Positions 32,827 through 42,902 of a stretch of 64,000 bases of DNA are shown here, piece by piece; within the stretch, counting starts at the first letter, position 1, and every line of letters begins with the position of its first letter. Below the pieces are notes generated by a model. The model saw only the letters and a list, made by a program, of their open reading frames with translations, had not been told where the DNA came from and did not search any database. Source of the stretch: Gammaproteobacteria bacterium (GTDB lineage Bacteria; Pseudomonadota; Gammaproteobacteria; SZUA-140); contig WFVD01000004.1 in assembly GCA_015491865.1 (NCBI GenBank), positions 81,294-145,293 of the forward strand. The letters run 5' to 3'. The translations under genes were made by a program, and so were the position numbers.

Positions 32827-33813
32827 ATGATCCGTATACGCCTCTTATTCCCACCCATGTTGCTCGCACTGCTGGTGAGTACACCAGCGAGTGCCCAGAA
32901 TGAGGCTAGAGAAGATGAGCGCTGGTTTCAGACTGAGATTATAGTCTTTGAAATACGAGAAAAAAACGCCACAGATTCACAGGAAATATGGCCTGATGAT
33001 CCAGGGCTGCCAGACTATGAAGGGAGCATTGAGCTCACGCCAATGGCCGATCCGGCGATCACCGTCGAGCGCGCGCGCGCAGCAGGCGGGCGTGACGTTA
33101 TCACACCCCCCCCCCCTGAAGCGGAGCTAAACGAGCCTCATCTCTCTGAACCGGCAATCGTAACAAACGAGGCTGTGAGTACCACTGTGCCACCTCAGGT
33201 TGCACGAGAGCAACCTTTCCAGCAGCTGCCAGACGAAGCGCTAACGCTAACAGAAATCGCCGAGAAGCTCCGTGACTCGCAAGATTATGTCCCCATTTTG
33301 CACATCGCCTGGCGCCAGCCGGTTGCCGCAAAAGATAAAGCACGGGCGATATATATCAGCAGCCAGCAAGATGAGAACACACCTGAGCTCAGCACTATTC
33401 ATGAACTGATATCGCCCCCTTCAGATAACGAAACAGCGCTACCATTCGTCGTTGCGCAGAATGAAACGGGCGAGAACCCAAGCGAACGCGCCCTCAACAC
33501 AATCGATGGCATCTTCAAGCTTCATCTGGGACGCTACCTCCATGTTGAGGCCGATCTGCTCTATCGCAGTCAGACAGAGCCGCAGGAGAACAACACTTTT
33601 TTCATGACCCTTGACGAAAGTGAGCAGCCTCAAACGCTCTTCCGCATGCATCAGAAACGCCGTATGCGTAGTGGCGAACTGCACTACTTTGACCACCCAA
33701 TGTTTGGCCTGCTGGTAAAGATCATCCCTTATGAACTGCCCAAGCCAGCAGTGGAAACTGAAGAAGCAGAAGCCGCTGATCCACCACTAACGAATCAAAA
33801 TAGCGGGGCCTAA
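32827..33813 (+). CDS. csiV: CsiV-family periplasmic protein
   Basis: A signal peptide (MIRIRLLFPPMLLALLVSTPASA) begins at ATG 32827, and the 98 codons before it in the ORF track are not part of the protein. The mature protein starts with RWFQTEIIVFE, then a long variable Pro/Glu-rich region, and a conserved C-terminal domain (GIFKLHLGRYLHVEADLLYR ... SGELHYFDHPMFGLLVKI). This is the architecture of CsiV, which in Vibrio activates the penicillin-binding protein partner LpoA. An 11-C tract within the gene encodes four prolines. In Pseudomonas the homologue also adjoins the MTIP gene. Confidence 0.82.
   Translation: MIRIRLLFPPMLLALLVSTPASAQNEAREDERWFQTEIIVFEIREKNATDSQEIWPDDPGLPDYEGSIELTPMADPAITVERARAAGGRDVITPPPPEAELNEPHLSEPAIVTNEAVSTTVPPQVAREQPFQQLPDEALTLTEIAEKLRDSQDYVPILHIAWRQPVAAKDKARAIYISSQQDENTPELSTIHELISPPSDNETALPFVVAQNETGENPSERALNTIDGIFKLHLGRYLHVEADLLYRSQTEPQENNTFFMTLDESEQPQTLFRMHQKRRMRSGELHYFDHPMFGLLVKIIPYELPKPAVETEEAEAADPPLTNQNSGA
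33106..33116 (+). repeat. csiV: C11 homopolymer tract inside csiV
   Basis: Eleven consecutive C residues encode most of a Pro4 stretch just after a (GC)n-rich run at about 33069-33080. Such a tract in a coding sequence is prone to slippage, which would switch the gene out of frame. It is equally a common site of sequencing or assembly error. Confidence 0.9.
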
Positions 33814-33828
33814 TCTCAATGATGAAAA

Positions 33829-35135
<1,307 letters not shown>

Positions 35136-35152
35136 ACAGCAGCGTTCCTTCG

Positions 35153-36181
35153 TTAATCGCGTGGCAGCTCAGGAAAGCGTTGCGTTGGAAAACGCCCACT
35201 CACCGTATGCAGGAATGCCGCAATATCCTGTTGCTGGGCGGGAGTTAAATCTTTACCCAACTGCGTCGTACCCATTACGCGAATCGCCTCTTCCAGTCTC
35301 TTCACCTGACCGTTGTGAAAGTATGGGGCGGTCAACGCCACATTACGCAGCACCGGTACACGCCACATGCGGCGGTCGGTTTCATCTTTGGTGATATAGT
35401 AACGACCGATATCATCGGCCAGCTGGTAGCGCGCTTCATCTTTGGTGCCCGGATAGTTAGGAAACAGCTCATAAAAACCTTCGCCCATCTGAAACGCCAG
35501 CCCCGGCACCGGCCCGGAGAGATTGACCCAGAAGTGGCAGGAGGCACAGCCCACATCGACAAAGGTTTTAAAACCGCGTTTAGCCTGCTTTGAAATAGCA
35601 TCTTTATCACCTTGCAGGTAACGATCAAAGTCACTATCAGGAGTGCGCAAGGTGCGGATATAAGCGGCCAGTGCTTTTGTGATCGAGTCGTAACTTAATG
35701 CCACCCCTTTCCCGTAGGTCTCTGCAAAACGCCGGGGGTAATCGGCCGTATTCCAGATGCGCTCCACTACCGCCTGCTTATCTTTCATTCCCATTTCAGT
35801 CGGGCTGATCAGATGCTCTTTGATCGCCTCTTCAAGCGTCGCCGCACGGCCGTCCCAGAAATAGACGGTCTGATAAGCCACGTTATATAGCGTTGGCGAA
35901 GAGCGTTTGCCCTCAATGCCCAGCGCCCCGCGTGACACCGCTTTGCCATCATCTCCTGCCGACATCACATTGTGGCAGCCGTTGCAGGAGATCGTGTAGG
36001 TTGCAGAGAGCCGTTTATCAAAAAAGAGCTGTTTCCCTAATTCGATTTTGGCCGCCGTCTGGGGGTTATCACTCGGAATAGGGGGCGATGGCGGCAGCGG
36101 CTGAAATGGTTCGAAATCAGCATAAACTGAACTGGAAAACAGCATTAAAGAGGAGGCAACAATAGAAAACAATCGACTCAT
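35153..36181 (-). CDS. Dihaem cytochrome c peroxidase (MauG/CCP family)
   Basis: This periplasmic enzyme reduces hydrogen peroxide with electrons from cytochrome c. It has a signal peptide (about residues 1-21, ending VYA) and two c-type haem sites, CNGCH (N-terminal half) and CASCH (C-terminal half). The length of 342 is typical. Family segments include FFDKRLS, CHNVMSAGDDG, FWDGRAATLEEA and APYFHNGQVKRLEEA. It stands between the purine-salvage pair and nagZ on the same strand. Confidence 0.93.
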   Translation of the reverse strand: MSRLFSIVASSLMLFSSSVYADFEPFQPLPPSPPIPSDNPQTAAKIELGKQLFFDKRLSATYTISCNGCHNVMSAGDDGKAVSRGALGIEGKRSSPTLYNVAYQTVYFWDGRAATLEEAIKEHLISPTEMGMKDKQAVVERIWNTADYPRRFAETYGKGVALSYDSITKALAAYIRTLRTPDSDFDRYLQGDKDAISKQAKRGFKTFVDVGCASCHFWVNLSGPVPGLAFQMGEGFYELFPNYPGTKDEARYQLADDIGRYYITKDETDRRMWRVPVLRNVALTAPYFHNGQVKRLEEAIRVMGTTQLGKDLTPAQQQDIAAFLHTVSGRFPTQRFPELPRD

Positions 36182-36208
36182 GTTAATTCAGACCTTTTTA
36201 ATAAAAAT

Positions 36209-37252
36209 TTACAGTAATCCTAATGTGTGCGGCTCGTCATAGCCAACCACCTTCTCGACCGCCCTCTGCCATTCCGGGTCAGCGCTCAACGATTCACAGG
36301 TCACGCGCCCTTTTCCATGCAGACGAGAGAGGCGCAACTGAGAAGCTGGATTATGCCAGTTTTTGAGCCGTTCTAACACGCTCACCACCGCATCAAACTC
36401 CTTGCAGACCAGCACCATATCACAACCCGCATTGATTGCCGCCTCGGCACGATCCGCAACAGTGCCCACCCCGCTCGCCCCTTTCATCTCAAGGTCATCG
36501 CTGAAGATCACCCCCTGGAATCTGAGACGATTGCGCAGCACCTCCTGCAACCAGAACGGTGAGACGCCGGCCAGTGCTGAATCGATCTGCTCATAGAGCA
36601 CATGCGCCACCATCACCGCTTCCATGCCGACGTGAGCCATGCGGTCGAACGGCATGAGATCCTCCATCTGTAGATCTTCATAGCGGCGGCTATCGACCGG
36701 CAGCGCAAGATGTGAATCTTCCACCACACCACCGTGACCGGGAAAATGTTTACCCGTGGCGGGCATTCCGGCGCGGTGCATGCCGATCATATATTGATGA
36801 GCAAGATCGGCTACCACCTCCGGGTTACGGTGGAAGGCACGCTCGCCAATCACTTCGCAGATGCCGCGCCCAAGGTCAAGCACCGGTGCGAAGCTAAAGT
36901 CGATGCCAACTGCGCGCAGTTCGATCGCCATTAACCAGCCGCTCAGCTCGGCCAGCTCACGCGCCACTTTAGGCGCTGTATCAAAACATTTTCCAAGCTG
37001 GGCAACGGCGGGCAGTTCTGTAAACCCGGCACGAAAGCGCTGCACCCTGCCCCCTTCGTGATCGACCGCCACCAATAGCTTTGGTGTTCGCAGACTATGA
37101 ATCTCGGCGATCAATGCCGACACCTGCTCGGGCGATTCATAGTTGCGACTAAAGAGGATCACCCCACCGATCAGTGGATGCTGCAACAGCTCGCGCTCTT
37201 CCGCACGCAGTTGCAGTGCAGCAATCCCCATCATCACCGGCCCTAATGCCAT
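36209..37252 (-). CDS. nagZ: Beta-N-acetylglucosaminidase NagZ (GH3)
   Basis: NagZ is a cytoplasmic enzyme that removes GlcNAc from 1,6-anhydromuropeptides during peptidoglycan recycling. Motifs are VAVDHEGGRVQRF, the catalytic loop KHFPGHGGVVEDSH (His/Asp) and the nucleophile region VIFSDDLEMKGASG. I start it at ATG 37252 (MALGPVMMG) with GAGGAGACC upstream, not at the longer track start. It has no signal peptide, consistent with the cytosol. The next upstream genes are a peptide transporter and a YkuD enzyme. Confidence 0.95.
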   Translation of the reverse strand: MALGPVMMGIAALQLRAEERELLQHPLIGGVILFSRNYESPEQVSALIAEIHSLRTPKLLVAVDHEGGRVQRFRAGFTELPAVAQLGKCFDTAPKVARELAELSGWLMAIELRAVGIDFSFAPVLDLGRGICEVIGERAFHRNPEVVADLAHQYMIGMHRAGMPATGKHFPGHGGVVEDSHLALPVDSRRYEDLQMEDLMPFDRMAHVGMEAVMVAHVLYEQIDSALAGVSPFWLQEVLRNRLRFQGVIFSDDLEMKGASGVGTVADRAEAAINAGCDMVLVCKEFDAVVSVLERLKNWHNPASQLRLSRLHGKGRVTCESLSADPEWQRAVEKVVGYDEPHTLGLL

Positions 37253-37277
37253 GGTCTCCTCACTATTATTAGATACA

Positions 37278-38078
37278 TTAATTACGATCTCGTGTCCGCA
37301 CATCCAGCCAGTCGCGCAGGCGGTCACCCAGCAGATTAACCGACAACACCACCAGCATCAATGCGATCCCCGGCACCAGCACCATATGTGGTGCCACCAG
37401 CATATAGCGTGTGCCGTCACGGATCATACTGCCCCATGACGGCGTCGGAGGCTGAATGCCGAGCCCAAGGAATGAGAGACCCGCTTCGGCGATCACCACA
37501 CTGGCGATCGCAAAGGTCGCTTCCACAATCAGTGGCGCGGCAATCAACGGCACAAGGTGTTTGAAAATGATTCGACTGCGGCCAGCACCGAGCGCAATCG
37601 CAGCCTGTACATGATCACGATTTTTCAGCGTCATCACCTGTGCACGTGAGAGCCGTGCAAAGCCGACCCAGCCAACAACACAGAGTGCAATCACCACATT
37701 ATCAATACCCGGTCCCATCAACCCGGCCAGTGCAATCGCCAGTAAGATGCCGGGGAAGGCGAGAAAGATATCGATAATGCGCACAACCAGGTGATCAAAC
37801 CAGCCACCGACAAAGGCGCTGAGTGCACCGATCGTCACACCGACCAACAGTGAGATGGTCACGACGGCAATCGAAACAATAAATGAGGTCTGCGCACCGA
37901 CAATCAGTCGATCCCACAGGGAGCGCCCAAGGTCATCGTAGCCAAACCATTCGTGGCTATCCGGTGGCAGCAGGATTCGGCTCAGCTCAATATGGTCAGG
38001 CGAGAGCGCAAACAGTGGGCCAAATAGCGCCAGCACAAGCCATAACAGAAAGATCACTGCAGGAAACCAGAGGCGCAT
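37278..38078 (-). CDS. Peptide ABC transporter permease, DppC/OppC type
   Basis: This 266-residue inner-membrane permease has an N-terminal helix, a periplasmic loop typical of OppC/DppC (HEWFGYDDLGRSLWDRLI) and the permease core with the EAA-like cytoplasmic loop (EATFAIASVVIAEAGLSFLGLG). It pairs with the DppB-type permease, whose stop overlaps its start (TAATG). A G9 tract in the dppB end overlaps its ribosome-binding region. No ATPase gene is present in this group. Confidence 0.93.
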   Translation of the reverse strand: MRLWFPAVIFLLWLVLALFGPLFALSPDHIELSRILLPPDSHEWFGYDDLGRSLWDRLIVGAQTSFIVSIAVVTISLLVGVTIGALSAFVGGWFDHLVVRIIDIFLAFPGILLAIALAGLMGPGIDNVVIALCVVGWVGFARLSRAQVMTLKNRDHVQAAIALGAGRSRIIFKHLVPLIAAPLIVEATFAIASVVIAEAGLSFLGLGIQPPTPSWGSMIRDGTRYMLVAPHMVLVPGIALMLVVLSVNLLGDRLRDWLDVRTRDRN

Positions 38079-39007
38079 TATCTCCCCCCCCCGAGTCGAA
38101 TGCGTGGGTCCATCCAGGCGTAGACCAGGTCGGTGAGTGTGTTGACCACCACATAGGTGAGACTAATCAGCAGGATGCACGCCTGTACCACCGGGTAGTC
38201 TCGACGATTGATCGCATCGATGGTTAACTGGCCGATACCGGGCCATGAAAAGACGATCTCGGTGATCATCGCACCACCGAGCAGCGCGCCGAGTTGCAGA
38301 CCCAGCAGCGTAATCACCGGCAACATCGCATTTTTCAGCCCGTGGTTCACGATCACCGCTCGCTCCGAAAGCCCTTTGGCGCGCGCGGTGCGAATGTAAT
38401 CTTCCCCCATCACCTCAAGCAGCGTTGCGCGAATCATGCGCGCCAGAATTGCCGCCAGCGCAGTACCGAGCGTCAGGGCCGGCAGCAGCAGCGATGCGAC
38501 GCCAGACTGCCCACTCACCGGCAACCAGCCCAGCCATAGTGAGAAAAAGAGAATTAGCAGCGGCCCCATCCAGAAGTTGGGGATCGAAATACCAAACAGT
38601 GAAAAGAGCATCGCGCCGCTATCCCATGCGCTATCTTTTTTCATCGCTGCCATGATGCCAAGCGGGAAGGCGATAACCACCGCCACCAGCAACCCGGCCG
38701 CGGCCAGCGTAGCAGTCGCCGGAATCCGCTCCATCAGGATATCAGCAATCGGTCGTTTCGAATGGAGCGACTCACCCAGATCAAACTGAAGCAGCCCGTG
38801 AAAATAGTTGATCAACTGCACCCCGATCGGCTGATCGAGTCCCAGTGCGGCACGCAGTGCCTCACGATCGGCGGGCTGGCTCGACTCACCCAGCATCACC
38901 TCAACCGGATCACCCGGCACCAGGTGGATCAGAAAAAAGACCAGGCACGAAACGCCGAAGATGACGAACAGCGCACTGAGTAGCCGAGAGAGCAGGAAGT
39001 TCAGCAC
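38078..39007 (-). CDS. Peptide ABC transporter permease, DppB/OppB type
   Basis: This is a 309-residue permease with the family N-terminus (LLSRLLSALFVIFGVSCLVFFLIH, then VPGDP) and a C-terminal inner-membrane core with six helices (ARTARAKGL, then GGAMITEIVFSWPGIGQLTIDAI). The start is GTG 39007. It forms the translocation channel with the DppC-type partner encoded next. It follows a YkuD gene and a lipoprotein binding protein. Confidence 0.93.
   Translation of the reverse strand: MLNFLLSRLLSALFVIFGVSCLVFFLIHLVPGDPVEVMLGESSQPADREALRAALGLDQPIGVQLINYFHGLLQFDLGESLHSKRPIADILMERIPATATLAAAGLLVAVVIAFPLGIMAAMKKDSAWDSGAMLFSLFGISIPNFWMGPLLILFFSLWLGWLPVSGQSGVASLLLPALTLGTALAAILARMIRATLLEVMGEDYIRTARAKGLSERAVIVNHGLKNAMLPVITLLGLQLGALLGGAMITEIVFSWPGIGQLTIDAINRRDYPVVQACILLISLTYVVVNTLTDLVYAWMDPRIRLGGGR
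38084..38092 (-). repeat. G9 tract at the dppB-dppC junction
   Basis: Nine consecutive G residues on the coding strand encode the final glycines of the DppB-type permease. They end just before AGA TAATG, where its stop and the next start overlap. The tract therefore also supplies purine-rich sequence for initiation of the next gene. Slippage would change the last residues and stop position of the first protein and the coupling to the second. Confidence 0.85.
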
Positions 39008-39013
39008 GTGACG

Positions 39014-39496
39014 CTACCCATTGATAACCACTGCCGTTCCAGCCTCGACACAGTCAAACAGTCTGATCAACGCATCATTGCGCATCCGGATACAGCCGTG
39101 CGACATCGGTACCCCCATCGGCTCGCTGTCGGGCGTACCGTGGATGTAGATATAGCGGCGCATCGAATCGACACTGCCCAGCCGGTTTTTGCCAATCTCA
39201 CAGCCACTCAACCATAAGATTCGACTCAGCACCCAGTCTCGTCCCGGCTGCACGGCAGCAAGCGCTGGCGAGTAAAGCTCTCCCGTTGGGCGGCGCCCAA
39301 CAAAGACCGTATTCAGCGGTAAGCCAGCACCAATCTTTGCGCGAATAATATGACGACCGCGCGGAGTACATTCACTGCCAGCCATCTCGCCTGGGCCATT
39401 TTTAGCCGTTGAGATCGCGGCCTCCATCACAACCTGCTCATCCCTTACCAGGCGCAGTCGCTGTGTTGTGATATCGATGATAATCTCAGCCACCAT
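39014..39496 (-). CDS. YkuD-family enzyme without signal peptide, probable cytoplasmic L,D-carboxypeptidase
   Basis: The YkuD catalytic motif is present (IYIHGTPD ... MSHGCIRM, with the Cys nucleophile). There is no signal peptide or membrane anchor, so the 160-residue protein should stay in the cytoplasm, unlike cross-linking L,D-transpeptidases. Cytoplasmic YkuD proteins such as ElsL of Acinetobacter act, to my knowledge, as L,D-carboxypeptidases that trim tetrapeptides in peptidoglycan recycling. Its place between a peptide-binding lipoprotein and peptide permeases, close to nagZ, supports that role by inference. Confidence 0.85.
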   Translation of the reverse strand: MVAEIIIDITTQRLRLVRDEQVVMEAAISTAKNGPGEMAGSECTPRGRHIIRAKIGAGLPLNTVFVGRRPTGELYSPALAAVQPGRDWVLSRILWLSGCEIGKNRLGSVDSMRRYIYIHGTPDSEPMGVPMSHGCIRMRNDALIRLFDCVEAGTAVVING

Positions 39497-39511
39497 ACAG
39501 TTATCTACCCA

Positions 39512-41014
39512 TCAGTTTTGCTTAACATACAGCAGCCCATCATAGTTCCCATCCCGTGCAATGGTATACCCTGCCACCCCATCTCGTGCGATAAAAACAT
39601 GATCTTCGTACCACAGCGGCACAAACGGTAGCCGCTGTAACAGGTGCGACTGTAACTGTTGATATAACACCGCCTGCGCCTTGATGGTAGTAGCGGACTC
39701 TGCCGCTTCAATCAGGCGGTCCGTCTCCTCATCGATAAAGCGCCCACGGTTCGCTCCGGCCGGTGGTACCGCAGTGCTATGAAACACGTAACGAAAGATG
39801 TCCGGCAGTTTAATCCCGACCCACATCAGGCTGTACATCTGAAAACGCCCCGCCTTGATGTCGCCATAAAAGGTTCCCCAGTCATAGCTCTTCAGTTCGA
39901 CCTTGATACCGACCTCTGCAAGCTGTTGCTGAATCACGGTGGCGAGTCGCAGGCGAAACGGATCGCTTGAGGTCTTATAGGTTAATAGTAGTGGGGTATC
40001 TGGCGTGTAGCCCAGCGGCTTCAACAGCGCCCGTGCCGCTTCGGGGTCATAGGGAATCTGCTGTAGTGCCGGCGCACCCGCCCAGTGGTCTGGTGGTAAC
40101 AGTGCATTGGCTGGCTGAGCCGCCCCACCCAGCACATATTGAATGATTGAGTCACGATCGAGTGCCAGCGAGATCGCCTGCCGCACCTTATCAACCCCTG
40201 TCAATTCATCTTCCATATTAAACCCGAGATAAGCGAAATTAGATCCGGCACCATGCATGATGTTAAGGCCAGGCTGCTGCGATAGATAACGGATCAGCTC
40301 CGGAGGTAGATCATTCTGCATCATATCGATCTCACCGCGCATCAGTTTTAAAACCCGCACCGATGGATCCTTGACCTCTATAAACTCCAGTAATAGCTGG
40401 TCACTGCGCCGCTTTAACCTTAGATGGGTATCGTCCGGCCACGCTGCTAACTGGTAGCCACCACTGCCGACTGGTGAGCGGTTAAATGCGTGCCCGGACT
40501 CAATGAGCGACTTTGGCAGAATGCCAATACCGAGCCGGCCGGGGAAAAGCAGGTCGGCTTCTTTAAGGATAAAATCGATCACCGCCTCACCACTGGTTTC
40601 AATACGCTCAATCGAGCGCGCCAGTGAGAGACGGTGTGGCGATGCGTTGCGGCTGTCGAGAATAAATTCATAAGTTGCTGCCACATCGGCACTGGTGAGG
40701 CGCTCACCGTTGCTAAAGCGTGGACGATCAGGCGTGAGTGTGAAACGGTAATGCAACGGGGTGAGTCTCTGCCAGCTTGCCAGTGACGGCACCGGCATTG
40801 AGACGGCATTAAAGTCGACTAAACGCTGATATAGCAGGCGATTGATACGTGATGAGGTGGCATCGGTGGCGAAGCGCGGATCAAGCGTGACCGGCATCTT
40901 TGAGAGGCCGAAGCGCAGTGCGCCGCTGTCGGGCGCAGAACAGCTACTCAATAAAAGCGCCGAGAACAAAAGCAAGATTGATGCAACGACTCGTTTCCCT
41001 GTCGTGCCGCGCAT
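39512..41014 (-). CDS. Peptide ABC transporter substrate-binding lipoprotein (family 5)
   Basis: This is a 500-residue periplasmic binding protein with a lipoprotein signal ending in the lipobox LLSSC. It is followed by the SBP_bac_5 pattern (LDPRFATDATSSRINRLLYQRL, RFSNGERLTSADVAATYEF, VRQAISLALDRDSI). It would deliver peptides or muropeptides to the adjacent DppB/DppC permeases. The YkuD gene lies between it and the permeases in the same operon. ATPase subunits must be encoded elsewhere. Confidence 0.9.
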   Translation of the reverse strand: MRGTTGKRVVASILLLFSALLLSSCSAPDSGALRFGLSKMPVTLDPRFATDATSSRINRLLYQRLVDFNAVSMPVPSLASWQRLTPLHYRFTLTPDRPRFSNGERLTSADVAATYEFILDSRNASPHRLSLARSIERIETSGEAVIDFILKEADLLFPGRLGIGILPKSLIESGHAFNRSPVGSGGYQLAAWPDDTHLRLKRRSDQLLLEFIEVKDPSVRVLKLMRGEIDMMQNDLPPELIRYLSQQPGLNIMHGAGSNFAYLGFNMEDELTGVDKVRQAISLALDRDSIIQYVLGGAAQPANALLPPDHWAGAPALQQIPYDPEAARALLKPLGYTPDTPLLLTYKTSSDPFRLRLATVIQQQLAEVGIKVELKSYDWGTFYGDIKAGRFQMYSLMWVGIKLPDIFRYVFHSTAVPPAGANRGRFIDEETDRLIEAAESATTIKAQAVLYQQLQSHLLQRLPFVPLWYEDHVFIARDGVAGYTIARDGNYDGLLYVKQN

Positions 41015-41017
41015 CAG

Positions 41018-41491
41018 CTAGCCATTCCACTCACAGAAAGGGTGCGTCACCAGAGAGACGTTGTAGTAACGAGGATCATCGGAGACCTCTTTCCCAATCC
41101 ACTCTGGCTTCTCAAATGGTTCGTTCTCATGCTGTAACTCAATCTCTGCCACGACCAGCCCGGCATTATCGCCCTCAAACAGATCGATCTCCCAGGTGTG
41201 GTGACCACGCCGAACAAAATAGCGCACTTTCTCGATCAATGGCCCGTCACTAAAACTGGCGAGCATCTCATCGGCATCAGCCAGCGGGATCTCATACTCA
41301 TATTCACTGCGTGAGATTCCAAGCGTGGCGCTCTTAAAATTAAGGAACGCCTTTTCGCCCGAGGTGCGAATGCGGATGGAGACCTTTTCAGAACTGGCAA
41401 GGTAGCCCTGCACGTAGCGGCAGAAGCTATCGACCTCACTGCGCCATGCGTCACTGGTTAAGAGAAATTTTCTTTCAATCTCCTGCGCCAT
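41018..41491 (-). CDS. CYTH-domain protein (triphosphate tunnel metalloenzyme family)
   Basis: The signature EIERKFLL opens the protein. Further basic and acidic beta-strand residues (SIRIRTSGEKAFLNFKS, SRSEYEYEI, WEIDLFEGDNAGLVVAEIEL) outline the beta-barrel tunnel. Members hydrolyse tripolyphosphate or related triphosphates, but the substrate here is unknown. I start it at ATG 41491. A TTG three codons earlier would overlap the rlmD stop. The length of about 157 is typical. Confidence 0.88.
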   Translation of the reverse strand: MAQEIERKFLLTSDAWRSEVDSFCRYVQGYLASSEKVSIRIRTSGEKAFLNFKSATLGISRSEYEYEIPLADADEMLASFSDGPLIEKVRYFVRRGHHTWEIDLFEGDNAGLVVAEIELQHENEPFEKPEWIGKEVSDDPRYYNVSLVTHPFCEWNG

Positions 41492-41496
41492 CGTTG

Positions 41497-42888
41497 TCAA
41501 TCTCGCTCAAACAGCGCCATCGCCTCAACATGTGAGGTGTGGGGAAACATATCCATCACACCGACACAGCTCATGCGATAGCCATGTTTATTGACCAGTT
41601 CATTGGCATCTCGCGCCAGTGTCGCCGGATTGCAGGAGACATAGGCGATCAGTTTAGGTGCTAACTTCGCCAGTGGAGCCATCATCTCTAGCGCCCCGGC
41701 ACGCGCAGGATCCAGCAACACCTTATCAAACTGCTGTTGTCCAGGGAGAAAACCGGCCTGGTGTAGCCGCTCAGGCTTGGTTAAATCGGCCGTATAAAAT
41801 TCAGCATTATCGATACCGTTATGTTTTGCATTATGGCGCGCCAGCTCAACCAACGCATCATCGCCTTCAATCCCAACGATCGATGCGACACGTCGCGCCA
41901 TCGGCAGGGTAAAATTGCCGAGACCACAGAAAAGATCCATCACCCGATCTTCGGGCTGTAGATCCAACAGCTCAATCACCTTATCGATCATCTTGCGGTT
42001 GATTTCGCCATTAACCTGCACAAAATTCATCGGCCCAAAACGGTACTCGACGTTATGCGCCGGCAGACGGTAACAGAGCGCTTCCTTACTGTTTTCTTTC
42101 GCCTCCTCCGGCCACAATAAATGCACGGTATCGGGCCCCTTGGGTTGTAGATAAAGCAATATATTATGCTGCTGTGCAAAGGTGCGCAGTTTGTCGATAT
42201 CACTATCGATAAAGGGCTCAAGGTGACGGAAGATCATCGCGGTACCGTCGTCACCCACGGCAATCTCAATCTGCGGGATTCTCATGTAGATCGACAGGTT
42301 ACCAACCAGATCCTTCAATGCGTTAATCTGCCTGCCCACAGAGGGGTGCAGCACTCTGCAGCTCTCGATGTCGGCCAGATAGGGGCTGTTCTTCTCACGA
42401 AATCCGACCAGCACCTTCTCTTTTTTAATCACATATTTAACACCGAGGCGCGCCTTGCGGCGATAGCCCCATAGCGGCCCGCTCATCGGTGGTAACAGGT
42501 GAGCGGCTTCAACACTGCCGATATGTTTGAGGTTGTCGAGCAGCACCTGCTGCTTGGCGTGGATCTGTGTCTCTGCAGCCATATGTTGCAGACTACAACC
42601 GCCGCAAATGCCAAAGTGAGGGCATCCCGGCTCCACCCGCTCAGGCGATGCCTTAATCACATGGGCAACGCCCCCCTCGTCGTAACTCCCTTTACGTTTG
42701 AGATACGAGAAAAGCACCTCTTCACCCGGCAACGCACCATCAATAAAGACCGCTTTGCCATGTAGACGGGCAACCCCTCGTGAATCATGAGTGAGCGACT
42801 CGACTACAGCATAGCTGCTCTGCTGAAGGTCAACCCGCCCTCTGTTTCTGGATGAACGTTTACGCGAACGCTTCTGTTTACGTGTCAT
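41497..42888 (-). CDS. rlmD: 23S rRNA (uracil1939-C5)-methyltransferase RlmD
   Basis: The enzyme makes m5U1939 in 23S rRNA. A basic N-terminus is followed by a TRAM domain (VESLTHDSRGVARLHGKAVFID), an iron-sulfur motif (CPHFGICGGCSLQH), and a Rossmann SAM domain (VMDLFCGLGNFTLPMARR). The C-terminal catalytic region (VLLDPARAG; YVSCNPATLARD with the nucleophilic Cys) completes the enzyme. RlmD is the best choice over the TrmA/RlmC relatives because of the TRAM domain and Fe-S cluster. Length is 463. It starts 14 bases after cysM. Confidence 0.93.
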   Translation of the reverse strand: MTRKQKRSRKRSSRNRGRVDLQQSSYAVVESLTHDSRGVARLHGKAVFIDGALPGEEVLFSYLKRKGSYDEGGVAHVIKASPERVEPGCPHFGICGGCSLQHMAAETQIHAKQQVLLDNLKHIGSVEAAHLLPPMSGPLWGYRRKARLGVKYVIKKEKVLVGFREKNSPYLADIESCRVLHPSVGRQINALKDLVGNLSIYMRIPQIEIAVGDDGTAMIFRHLEPFIDSDIDKLRTFAQQHNILLYLQPKGPDTVHLLWPEEAKENSKEALCYRLPAHNVEYRFGPMNFVQVNGEINRKMIDKVIELLDLQPEDRVMDLFCGLGNFTLPMARRVASIVGIEGDDALVELARHNAKHNGIDNAEFYTADLTKPERLHQAGFLPGQQQFDKVLLDPARAGALEMMAPLAKLAPKLIAYVSCNPATLARDANELVNKHGYRMSCVGVMDMFPHTSHVEAMALFERD

Positions 42889-42902
42889 CTTAACCCCTGT
42901 GA

